Below, one piece after another: positions 31,301-37,185 of a stretch of 37,216 bases of DNA. The stretch's first letter is position 1. Each line of letters begins with the position of its first letter. Both the position numbers and the translations under genes were made by a program. The notes beneath the pieces are model-generated. The model had not been told where the DNA came from. It ran no database searches and saw only the letters and a list, made by a program, of their open reading frames with translations. Where the stretch lies: the NCBI GenBank assembly GCA_023249635.1, contig JAHFCH010000039.1:1-37216 (forward strand), in the 5' to 3' direction. This stretch comes from Fibrobacterota bacterium (GTDB lineage: Bacteria > Fibrobacterota > Fibrobacteria > UBA11236).

Positions 31301-31875
31301 TCTCCGCCGCTCCGGAAACGGACAAGATCTCTTACAAACTGGATCCCCTGGTGCGCTTGGCTGCGACCACAAACAAGGACGTGCGTGGGGAACTCAGCTT
31401 CAAGGGTGGGTTGGACCGGGCCAAGGATTACGGGAAAGATGACGGAACCTTGTTGCCTTATCGATTTTACATAGACACCGTACATCAACTGGGATACTAC
31501 CGCGACAAAAAAAAGGTCACCCAGCGCGATGCGTTCAATACCGGCGGCGACGCCACCATCTCGTACGACGTGGAAACCCAGAAAGGCATCCAGTTCTGGC
31601 GTTATTACGTGAAGCTGGAAAACAATCTGCGCTTGAAACTGACGGGCAGCGCCAATTACATGTATACCGAAGTCACCCTGCCCGCGAGCGACCATGCGCG
31701 CAAGGACCAGAACGTATTGACCCTGACTTGTAAGCCCGAAGTCTCTTATAATTTCACCAATAACGTCGACGCGTTGTTCTACTCGCAGTACAAGTACGAC
31801 AAGCTTTGGCATACCCCCAAAGAGGAATCCACCCACGAGCTCACGGTCCATGGCGAATTCACCATGCGATTCTGA
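25372..31875 (+). CDS. sprA: T9SS outer-membrane translocon protein SprA
   Basis: 2167 residues. I chose GTG at 25372 because GTGGAG lies nine bases before it; the in-frame GTG at 25357 is too close to its GGAGG. Signal peptide: HRLLFPLFACIALAAIPGRA. SprA landmarks: FSVKGSIGRLINIEINSEEG (about 220), DVIQEIEAGNTSLALTG (about 263), GLFGLKMRMKFGGLEVTTIA, YLDNFEAS (about 780) and GEIWVDDLRLEG (about 1360). These mirror the VNGKVGDKL, IEAGN, DDFEGS and W(L/V)xxLRLxG blocks of the family. The C-terminal 800 residues alternate strands and end in FTMRF, as in a barrel protein. SprA forms the very large T9SS pore and is needed for gliding in Flavobacterium. Length is slightly below the usual 2300-2500. 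The stretch 30700-31700 looks less GC-rich. Confidence 0.93.
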   Translation: MPNRHFRKPDRSLRPLHRLLFPLFACIALAAIPGRAIYIEGQSYLTLPDPAHPLDELLPQKGVESTSGHGMLQVNSVYLKRRHNVNFETRQVEIIRYVGLPPGDAQPGSQDSTPMWQAYYVELNSYTMDMSDLALRRLWLNQFIGKDDASQAGGPGMLDIVLPVNVPDWMKRIGVDKPRLRINGSYKLVVEGTGVQGNGAPNGGGSFFPNLHMDQQPAFSVKGSIGRLINIEINSEEGFGTNLKEQLKITYKGEGDELEDDVIQEIEAGNTSLALTGTSLTGYTEAHKGLFGLKMRMKFGGLEVTTIASQEGGSQERQKLGVGTVLSDAVREDRDIDLHKHFFLKLTDREAYGSVSNWEGNSPRYLEDGRGRDPVLVFQFLGQGEEVTIKDSAVACPYTRDGGPINERCEPGRWKRLTSGTDFFYDDRMRMLTVPGGNRNMSIAVRWTGDFIASPTDLSKLILIHSRSAVGVPELDDLMWRNVYGISRISKQDKESFRLRMVKNSDSTERDQNDTMTFIRKLGMEKTDKPGQPDIDNPILFNLEQGYMVLPCRGGISRADDSANCLTPMKRVNKTTSIYDLNVDEIQNGSTVHKFVITGKQRKSTFDVRETSHSVSGSQCIDIEKDTEKLILNGSTELKRNVDYEVLYETGQITLISPRAKDPNADIDISYECNPPFQIQDKILLGTRLEYKLDGISDESLLGATLLYKSQSTTAERPELGREPFNQFLWGFNARLAGAPKWMTSVANLFPFVQTEAPSRANFEFEVAQSRYNPNTKESAYLDNFEASENVLSMPMFIYNWYKASPPDFDDNGKPDETLDFRHQGAFVWHSSRKELYSHIYGQTGNAYTDSREQTLLQMTLQPNDNLEGRSWGGVMRAMSAGLFNQSKKRTLEVVVYGNQGTLSVDMGQISEDISISGVKSGEPDKQLESEIDPTRETINRFDYGLDKKKSDAGEVGARWECKPSCYSIPLDENNRDPGGDDFAQPVGATEEAATVNGTEGNNKGSGGYAYDTEDLDHSGTLDQKNIYLRYVMSLDSACLPRFHCEEMKSGWRKYQIPLYGSGSRIGANAGESETQILSNVKIIRAWIGHLPSRVTRAQALMARLNLVGNNWEEGDRNRDFEIDADRFATGDLHDSAAVHVAPTVTDSNRLKVAVINKQEERRYLPSPNTKIERDTRTDEPMPERSLVLRYENLHRGEAVGATRLLGSEPKDLTLYDRIRMEIHPDSNSIPGQENFKPTQNRVSLGLRLGKDQGNRDSKDYYEIRIHMDTLGKYDKKHTFLWDRNSFDVRMSDLTGLKVNELYSPIKTSPVSRQAYHSGRDDSSLTLSVVGNPTLSRVDWMRLVIYVDSGAGDVQTGEIWVDDLRLEGVDHSLGSSMRTQLQLDFSDFVNVSGNLTYRNGGFTTMSETKTTPANSQTTVDYNTNLGVFANKVFPDQWGISIPLSLQYHGAINRPFTRPSSDLTLRGTDFMDIVRDVADDHLTVRDTIDSKEDMNSRYARVYQTTVFEEKLSAAYKKEHRSSSYINQIVFERPDLQYSFSSSKRNEFFTNSNSRNYDTKAMYSLSPFENKSYKPLSSTEKWRLMPTFLSGVEFTPYPDKLNLTVGDLSFVRTETLNKPRNEQDQPLVLPPQYALELTHGVDLEWRLITFLNFGFRLAVDRDFDNEHECFDETFFGQEDGDCGNGGDGGLFAHNLIFDMDNQDRNPGHLGEEYGILYRERNRTQSFHLDFNPSVFSWLTTGANFNSGFHQTRSDSTKDRDNIVTSPEHFEADADHDVKLNTSLSLSSLIGPAGDGKGVLGSIRKKVEDWRLRNIDLSYSVGHKYNKEEFTYQYLSETNTWADYYAYQLGWVYDTPGDFFGTLFDGEPNPYWMDYLMAPDPNIRATSRFSHGVTRSWDAGSGFTVPWLDLGISANVKYTKEYTLFRALTASDTSVVWPDLTVTGTFNDFANKIPILRKTFRSMTSTTTFNMRKEEKHALFSAAPETDKISYKLDPLVRLAATTNKDVRGELSFKGGLDRAKDYGKDDGTLLPYRFYIDTVHQLGYYRDKKKVTQRDAFNTGGDATISYDVETQKGIQFWRYYVKLENNLRLKLTGSANYMYTEVTLPASDHARKDQNVLTLTCKPEVSYNFTNNVDALFYSQYKYDKLWHTPKEESTHELTVHGEFTMRF

Positions 31876-31880
31876 AGACG

Positions 31881-31922
31881 GAAAATCGGACTCTCCGGGG
31901 TCGCCGGCGATTTTCTCGCCGG
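31881..31922 (+). terminator. hairpin after sprA, possible terminator
   Basis: GAAAATCG (31881-31888) pairs with CGATTTTC (31908-31915), or alternatively CCGGCGA (31904-31910) with TCGCCGG (31916-31922) around TTTTC. The first fold carries its T-run within the stem. It lies six bases after the sprA stop and is the only terminator-like structure there. Confidence 0.45.
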
Positions 31923-32032
31923 GCCCTCCTCGCCCGCCAGCCGGCTGCGGGGTTGGCTCCTCCCTCGCCTCATTCGCCTACCCCCGGCCCGACCGCCGTT
32001 GACAAAACCTTCCCCAAATTCCCCAATTCCAT

Positions 32033-32060
32033 TTGAAAATCGCAAGTTAAACGCTATAAT
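32033..32060 (+). promoter_or_regulatory. sigma-70-type promoter of the TIGR02147 gene
   Basis: TTGAAA (32033-32038) and a perfect TATAAT (32055-32060) are separated by 16 bases in an AT-rich patch. The start would be near 32067, leaving a leader of about 165 bases that contains a short coupled ORF. The rest of the 31876-32232 gap shows two copies of CGGTACCG (32171 and 32206). Confidence 0.72.
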
Positions 32061-32149
32061 CGGTGCGTTGACAGCCCAGTGCCAACGGTATTCTCCCAGA
32101 AGGGGAGCGGGGTTCGGGGGGCCGTCCTATATATTAAGGAGCCGCAGCA

Positions 32150-32239
32150 GTGGGAGCTGGCTGGGGAGAACGGTACCGCGGGTCGCGAGCGCAGACCACG
32201 CATGTCGGTACCGGGGGCGCAGGCGGAAATCGATGTTGA
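32150..32239 (+). CDS. 29-codon leader ORF overlapping the TIGR02147 gene start
   Basis: GTG at 32150 is preceded by a full AAGGAG at eight bases, stronger than the site of the main gene (GGCGGAAA). The frame encodes 29 residues (starting VGAGWGERYRG, ending GGAGGNRC) and stops at TGA 32237-32239, seven bases into the next gene, whose ATG is at 32233. The arrangement fits translational coupling or a regulatory leader peptide. The peptide itself has no recognised features and is basic and Gly-rich. Confidence 0.45.
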   Translation: MGAGWGERYRGSRAQTTHVGTGGAGGNRC

Positions 32240-33237
32240 ACATCTTCGACTACCTGAATTACCAGGCCTACATGAAGGACTATTACGAGGCGCGTAAGAA
32301 GCAGAACAGCTTCTTCTCCTACCGCTTCATGGGCAAGGTGCTGGGTATGGACCCGGGCTTTCTGGTCAAGGTGATCCAGGGAAAGATCCTCCTGCCCGAA
32401 CGCGCCATTCCCGCGGTGGCCAAGCTCTGTAAGCTGGGCGAAAAGGAAGCCGAATACTTCGAAGCCCTGGTCCATTACGGCCGGGCCAAGACCCAGGAAG
32501 ACATCAAGGCCCGCTTCGAGAAGCTCATTTCCCTGCGCGGCATGGAGTCGCGCCCCCTGGAGCCCAACCAGTACGACTACTATAAGAAGTGGTACCACGG
32601 CGCCATCCGCGCCCTGCTCACCTTCTGGGATTTCCAAGGCGATTACGCGGCGCTGGCCGCGCGCGTGCATCCCGCCATCAGCGAGGCCGAGGCCCGCGCA
32701 TCGGTCGAACTCATGGTGCAGACCGGAATCCTGACCCTGCACGCCGATGGGCATTACGAAGTGATGGGTCCGCCCATCACCACCGGCGAGAAATGGCAGA
32801 GCACGGCCATCCGCAATTACCAGCAGGAGAGCATCGAGCTGGCCCTGCAATCCCTGGTCAAGGATCCCAAGCCCGTGCGCGACATCTCCACGGTCACCGT
32901 GGCGGTGCGCTTTTCCGATCTCGAGGAGATCAAGGCGCGCATCAAGGAGCTGCGCCAATCCATCATGCATATGCTCACCGACAGCGGTGAGCCCGATTGC
33001 GTGTACCAGATCAATTTCCAGGTGTTCCCCATGACCGCCGTGCAGGACCTCGCCGACGCCCAGTTGGCCGCTTCCTTGCCCCGTCAAAGCGGGCCCGGAT
33101 CCGATCCCGGCGAACCCGAAGGCCCCGGTGCCGGCGATGGAGCCGGTTCCGACACAGCGGCCATCGATGCCGCCGGTGCGGAAATGTCGACCCATGCCGA
33201 GCCGGAAAACCCCGGACCCGAAGCGGAGGCCGCGTGA
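32233..33237 (+). CDS. TIGR02147-family protein (Fibrobacter paralogous family)
   Basis: 334 residues. The start MLNIFDYLNYQAYMKDYYEA is the classic beginning of TIGR02147/DUF4423 proteins, followed by SFFSYRFMGKVLGMDPGFLV with KVIQGKILL, a helix-turn-helix-like region, then GEKEAEYFEALVHYGRAKT, QYDYYKKWYHGAIRALLTFW, and RDISTVTVAVRFSDLEEIKA with VYQINFQVFPMT near the end of the domain. After residue 275 comes a Pro/Gly/Glu/Asp-rich tail of about 60 residues. The family is largely confined to Fibrobacterota and some Bdellovibrio-like bacteria; it is thought to be regulatory but is uncharacterised. The downstream lipoprotein gene overlaps by GTGA, so the two are a coupled pair. Confidence 0.92.
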   Translation: MLNIFDYLNYQAYMKDYYEARKKQNSFFSYRFMGKVLGMDPGFLVKVIQGKILLPERAIPAVAKLCKLGEKEAEYFEALVHYGRAKTQEDIKARFEKLISLRGMESRPLEPNQYDYYKKWYHGAIRALLTFWDFQGDYAALAARVHPAISEAEARASVELMVQTGILTLHADGHYEVMGPPITTGEKWQSTAIRNYQQESIELALQSLVKDPKPVRDISTVTVAVRFSDLEEIKARIKELRQSIMHMLTDSGEPDCVYQINFQVFPMTAVQDLADAQLAASLPRQSGPGSDPGEPEGPGAGDGAGSDTAAIDAAGAEMSTHAEPENPGPEAEAA

Positions 33238-34877
33238 AAGGCCTATCCGCGCTGCGCGTCCTGGCTGCGGCCTTGGGACTCGCTTTCCTCGCTTGCGTAG
33301 GCGGCGGGAATTCCGGCTCCGAGACCACCAACGGACTCACCGGCGTCGTGCGCGATGTGGAAGGCCGTCCCGTTTCCGGCGCGCGCGTGCAACTGCTGAC
33401 CGATGATTTCAATCCCTCCCAGGATACGGCGACGGCCGTTACGGTAACCAATGCCAAGGGCGCCTATGCCTTGGAAGATTTGCCCCCGGGCCATTACCAT
33501 CTGGAGCTTTCCGATAGCGGTCGGGGCACCCTGACCTTACTGCAGGACGTAACTGTTCCCGCCGACGGCAAAGCCGTGGTGAACGCGACCCTCGGTAAAC
33601 CGGGGGCCATGGACGTGCGTGTAGCCGATTTCCTCCGCGCCGGCGCAACCGCCTACGTGTACATCCCCGGCAGCTCTGCTTGGGAACGCGTCGATTCGGC
33701 CGGACACGCCGCCGGTACCGTACATCTCGATCAGGTACCCGTCGGGCGCTTCGCCGATCTGCTGATGGTGCTGGACGAAGGCGGCGACCGCGTGGTCATC
33801 ACCCTCGCCCGCGATTTCGAAGTGCAGTCCGAAGCCACCGCCCAGACCGCGCCCTTCCAAACCTGGAAGTCGGTGCGGGCCATACCCCTGGATACCAAGG
33901 CCCTGGGCGTAGCGGGCATGGTCACGGATTTCCCCTTTCTGGTGCGGCTCACCGCCGCCGATTTCGATTTCTCCCAGGCCCGGCAGGACGGCGGCGATCT
34001 CCGCTTTACGCGCAAGGACAGCATGCCGCTCCCGTTCCAGATCGAGCGTTGGGACGCCCTCGCGCAGCGCGCGGAGATCTGGGTGCGCCTGGATACCGTG
34101 CGCGGCAACGACACGGAACAAGGCGTCCTCATGCATTGGGGCCGCGCCTTGGCCACCGGCATCCTGCCCGGGCCCAAGGTCTTCGACGCCTCCGCCGGAT
34201 TCGCTACGGTCTACCATCTCGACGAGTCCGCCAACGAGGACAAATCCGGATATCGCGACGCCACCCCGAACGGGAACCACGCCACCTCCGCGGCCATCAA
34301 CGCCGACGCCCAGGTGCCAGGTATCATCGGTTCGGCCAAGGCCTTTTCGGGACCCGCGGGATCCAGTACCGGCACCCTCGCGGCCGCCATGCCCAAGGGC
34401 ATCGGGGGTAACGCCAGCTTCACGGTTTCGTTCTGGCTGCGCTATAAAGCCACTGCCGTGCGCCAGTCGATACTGGATTTTGGGAAGCCCGGCCTGCTCA
34501 GCGACGTGCATTGGCTCATCATGAACGATACCAACGCGCAGTTCGGCGCCTACGATTCGGGGCTTTCCGGTTCGGATCCCGCTCCCTGGCAGAACGTGTT
34601 CCGCTTCGACGCGCCCCTGGAGAAATGGGCCTACGTGGCTACGGTCTATAATGCCGAAATCGGGACCATCGCTACTTACGTCAACGGCGCTTTGGCCGAT
34701 TCCATCAAGGCTTCCCCCATGGTCGTGGATGCCAACGGCGGTTTGCGCATCGGGCGCAATTTGCCGTCGCATCCCCAGGATGCGCCCCTCAACGGCGCCT
34801 TGGACGAAATCCGCTTTCTCGACCGCGCCCTGGGCCCGGATCGGGTGAAACTCGACTACGCGACCCAGAAGCCCTGA
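33234..34877 (+). CDS. DUF2341 + LamG-type lectin domain lipoprotein
   Basis: 547 residues starting at GTG in the overlap GTGA. Signal peptide RVLAAALGLAFLAC with lipobox FLAC (Cys21). Domains: a carboxypeptidase-regulatory/SpaA-like beta-sandwich (about 32-115, LTGVVRDVEGRPVSGARVQL, GAYALEDLPPGHYHLEL); a linker; DUF2341 (about 222-305, FPFLVRLTAADFDFSQ, GGDLRFTRKD, PLPFQIERWD, QGVLMHWG); and a LamG/concanavalin A-like lectin domain (about 325-545, NASFTVSFWLRYKA, WAYVATVYNAEIGTIATYVN, GALDEIRFLDRAL). It is probably a surface lipoprotein that binds glycans. In Fibrobacter this domain set recurs next to TIGR02147 genes, which supports a functional pair. Confidence 0.9.
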   Translation: MKGLSALRVLAAALGLAFLACVGGGNSGSETTNGLTGVVRDVEGRPVSGARVQLLTDDFNPSQDTATAVTVTNAKGAYALEDLPPGHYHLELSDSGRGTLTLLQDVTVPADGKAVVNATLGKPGAMDVRVADFLRAGATAYVYIPGSSAWERVDSAGHAAGTVHLDQVPVGRFADLLMVLDEGGDRVVITLARDFEVQSEATAQTAPFQTWKSVRAIPLDTKALGVAGMVTDFPFLVRLTAADFDFSQARQDGGDLRFTRKDSMPLPFQIERWDALAQRAEIWVRLDTVRGNDTEQGVLMHWGRALATGILPGPKVFDASAGFATVYHLDESANEDKSGYRDATPNGNHATSAAINADAQVPGIIGSAKAFSGPAGSSTGTLAAAMPKGIGGNASFTVSFWLRYKATAVRQSILDFGKPGLLSDVHWLIMNDTNAQFGAYDSGLSGSDPAPWQNVFRFDAPLEKWAYVATVYNAEIGTIATYVNGALADSIKASPMVVDANGGLRIGRNLPSHPQDAPLNGALDEIRFLDRALGPDRVKLDYATQKP

Positions 34878-35099
34878 GGGGCCACTGCGCTTGCCCGGTT
34901 CCCATCCGCCTTCCCACGTAACATGCGTGGTACGTTCACTCGCGACCCCGCCGTTCCGGGCCCGCATCGCGGGAGACGTGTTGATGCGCTACTCTCAACG
35001 GAAAATTCCCGGCCGACCCGCCGGGGCAACCGGGCCGGCTTATATTGGATGGCACGCGGAGAGCGACCTATGCGACGCGTAAACGGGGGATCGACGAAC

Positions 35100-36845
35100 A
35101 TGAAATCTACCATTGCCTCAGCCGCCATTCTTTCCCTCTTGGTCTGCGCCGCTCCGCGCGCCCAGCTCGCCAAGGACGTCACCTTGGAGCCGTTCTACGA
35201 CGTGACCAAGGCGGGGCTCTCCTTCGCCGTGGACAAGCAATCGACGTCGGGCCTGTACGAAGTCCCGGGCAAGCCGCAGCACTTTCTGGTGCTGGGCTTC
35301 TGGGGATTCGTATGGACCCTGTACCCGGATACCACCAAGACCTATGCGCCGGGCGCCATCAAGGATTACAAGAAGAAGCAGGTGGCCGATTTCAACAACG
35401 TGATCATGAAGTACTGGGAACAAGGCGCGACCGGCGCGGCCTTCGATCCCTGGTTCGCCGAAAACCATTACTTCTATATCATCTTCAACAAGTACCGCAC
35501 CGCGGCCGAGTACCATAAAGGCACGGCACCCAACCAAAACGGCGGTCATGACGGATTCGACGTCGCCGGCCTCGTGGTCGTGGAACGCTGGAAGCTCTCC
35601 GACGACTACGCTTCGCTCACCCGCGATACGACCATTTTCGTGGCCGAACACGGCGTGGGAGTGGGCTCTTCCAATATGACCTTCGGCAAGGACGGCCTGC
35701 TGTACATCACCACCGACTCTTACAGCCAGAACGGTTGGGACAGCACCATCTATATGCGCAAGATCCTACGCATCGACGTCCGCAAGCCCGAGGGGAACAA
35801 GATGTACACCATTCCCAAGGACAATCCCTTCTATACCGCCGCCAATCCGGCCGTGAAGAAGGAAATCTACGCCTACGGGTTCCGCAACACCTACGCCATC
35901 CAGGGTGATTACCTCACCGGCAGCATCTGGGGCGCCGAAGTGGGCGAGGGCACTTGGGAAGAAATCAACATCATCAAGCCGGGGAAGAATTACGGCTGGG
36001 GCAACGGCGGGGACATTTCCCAGTCCGGACCCAACAGCATCGGAATCGAAGGCCCCTGCTCTCCCACCAGCGGCGGCTTCACTTCGACCTCGGCCGATAC
36101 CGCCAACACCAACGGAGCCACGCAGCAAACGCCTTTCACCCGCACTTGGCGGGGCAAGACCTATACCTGCGCCGATTTCACCAATGGGACCTGGAATTTC
36201 GCCCACTCGGGCAATGATGCCTACGGAAGCAAGACCGCCTTGCCGGGAACGGGCATCTCCTGCATAATGGTCAGCCAGGCATTCCGCGGGGATCCGACTT
36301 CGCCCCTGTACGGCTACCACTTCGTGACCGATGTGGCTTCCAACTACTTCATCGCGGTGAAGGAAGGCTTGGCGGGCGCGACCAAGGTGGGCGGATGGCC
36401 GGCCGACCTGGAAGAGTTCACGGGCGACAAGTCGCATAACGGGATTACCTCCTTCGGGGAAGATGCCTACGGAAACATGTACGTGACCGCCCTTTCTTCG
36501 AGCGGTAACGGCGCGTACGCCTATCACGACATCTACCGCATGAGCAGCCCCAGCATGAAGGCCCTCACCGTCCCGCGCGGCCAGGTCCATCCCGTAGCCC
36601 TGCACGCCCCCGAAGGCGAGCTGCGCTACCAGGAACGCGGCGGTCGCGTGACCGGTGACCTGTTCTCGTACGTAGCCCATGGCCAAGGGAAGGATTGGAT
36701 CCGCTTGCCCCACGGCCGCACGGGTGCCAGCCTGTACGGCATGGACGGCAAACTGCTCTGGACCGGCCATGGTGCCGCGGGTGCCGCCCTGACCGTGCCG
36801 ATGCACATTGGTGCCGGGGCCCTCTGGGCCCGCTTCCTCCCCTAG
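35100..36845 (+). CDS. secreted PQQ-type sugar dehydrogenase-like protein with T9SS-like C-terminal tail
   Basis: 581 residues from the ATG preceded by GGGGGA; in-frame ATGs further upstream lack a signal peptide. Signal peptide MKSTIASAAILSLLVCAAPRAQ. The body (about 25-480) is a six-bladed propeller of the glucose/sorbosone dehydrogenase family: FAENHYFYIIFNKY, SSNMTFGKDGLLYITTD, EIYAYGFRNTYAI (about 256-268), VGEGTWEEINIIKPGKNYGW and ITSFGEDAYGNMYV. These enzymes oxidise sugars with PQQ or act as lectin-like surface proteins; a catalytic His is not assured here. From about residue 485 a separate domain ends in SLYGMDGKLLWTG and LWARFLP, which resembles a T9SS C-terminal sorting domain, so SprA may export it. 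Confidence 0.86.
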   Translation: MKSTIASAAILSLLVCAAPRAQLAKDVTLEPFYDVTKAGLSFAVDKQSTSGLYEVPGKPQHFLVLGFWGFVWTLYPDTTKTYAPGAIKDYKKKQVADFNNVIMKYWEQGATGAAFDPWFAENHYFYIIFNKYRTAAEYHKGTAPNQNGGHDGFDVAGLVVVERWKLSDDYASLTRDTTIFVAEHGVGVGSSNMTFGKDGLLYITTDSYSQNGWDSTIYMRKILRIDVRKPEGNKMYTIPKDNPFYTAANPAVKKEIYAYGFRNTYAIQGDYLTGSIWGAEVGEGTWEEINIIKPGKNYGWGNGGDISQSGPNSIGIEGPCSPTSGGFTSTSADTANTNGATQQTPFTRTWRGKTYTCADFTNGTWNFAHSGNDAYGSKTALPGTGISCIMVSQAFRGDPTSPLYGYHFVTDVASNYFIAVKEGLAGATKVGGWPADLEEFTGDKSHNGITSFGEDAYGNMYVTALSSSGNGAYAYHDIYRMSSPSMKALTVPRGQVHPVALHAPEGELRYQERGGRVTGDLFSYVAHGQGKDWIRLPHGRTGASLYGMDGKLLWTGHGAAGAALTVPMHIGAGALWARFLP

Positions 36846-36855
36846 CTTTCGGGCA

Positions 36856-36900
36856 GGTCCGGGCGCCGGATTCCGTGGGGAAGTCCAGGCCGCCCGGACC
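36856..36900. repeat. long hairpin directly after the sugar dehydrogenase-like gene
   Basis: GGTCCGGGCGCC (36856-36867) pairs with GGCCGCCCGGACC (36888-36900) with one bulged base. The loop pairs further: GGA/TCC and TTCC/GGAA around GTGG. No T-run follows (CTTGCTCC), so it is not a standard intrinsic terminator, although it could protect the mRNA end. It is the first of three consecutive structures up to 37126. Confidence 0.6.
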
Positions 36901-36917
36901 CTTGCTCCAACCCTCCC

Positions 36918-37110
36918 GGGTGGGGCGCAATGAACCCCTTTCTTAGGGGCAAGGTCCGCTCAGACCCGGTCAACTCCCACTGACTCATTGCGTCCCCACC
37001 CTCCCTAAACCCCGATCAGGACCCATCCGCGGCATTGTCCTCGTCAGCGTGCACCTGCACGCTTCCTCGGACGGCTTTGCGGCTGGGCCCTGTTCGGGGT
37101 TTGGGGAGGG
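36918..37110 (+). ncRNA. candidate structured RNA: four-way junction plus long rod hairpin
   Basis: First unit: GGGTGGGGCGCAATGA (36918-36933) pairs with 36985-37001 (16 pairs, one bulge) and encloses three adjoining small hairpins: CCCCT/AGGGG (36935-36949), GGTC/GACC (36953-36966) and GTCA/TGAC (36969-36984), a cloverleaf-like junction. Second unit: 36999-37024 pairs with 37085-37110 (24 of 26 positions), with inner stems CCGC/GCGG (37027/37079), GTCC/GGAC (37037/37069) and AGCGTGCA/TGCACGCT (37046-37063). A terminator overlaps the 3' arm. There is no coding frame of note. The plus strand is favoured by the terminator T-run. No known RNA family was recognised; no promoter is obvious. Confidence 0.45.
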
Positions 37111-37126
37111 CGGGGGCCCTCTTTTT
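37106..37126 (+). terminator. intrinsic terminator sharing its 5' arm with the rod hairpin
   Basis: GAGGGC (37106-37111) and GCCCTC (37116-37121) pair perfectly around GGGG and are followed by TTTTT. The 5' arm overlaps the 3' end of the long stem at 37085-37110, so the two folds compete for up to five bases. It ends either a structured RNA or the sugar dehydrogenase-like transcript. Confidence 0.75.
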
Positions 37127-37185
37127 GTCGATTCGGGGGTAAAGAGTTGGGGCTCGCACCCTCCTTAGGCGCTGAATTGGTGCTC

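Noticed and set aside
31999-32232. N-terminal extension of the TIGR02147 protein
   Set aside because: The family starts at MLNIFDY. The extension crosses the TTGAAA/TATAAT promoter and would begin before the transcript.
33537-34967. 476-residue open frame on the minus strand
   Set aside because: Antisense to the DUF2341/LamG lipoprotein, whose domains are recognisable.
36918-37110. Retron msr-msd, tmRNA, RNase P RNA, 6S RNA or SRP RNA at the right edge
   Set aside because: No conserved core of these families was seen (no CR-I/CR-V of RNase P, no SRP helix 8 motif, no tmRNA acceptor/T-arm). A retron would need one outer stem around both units and a reverse transcriptase, which is not visible.
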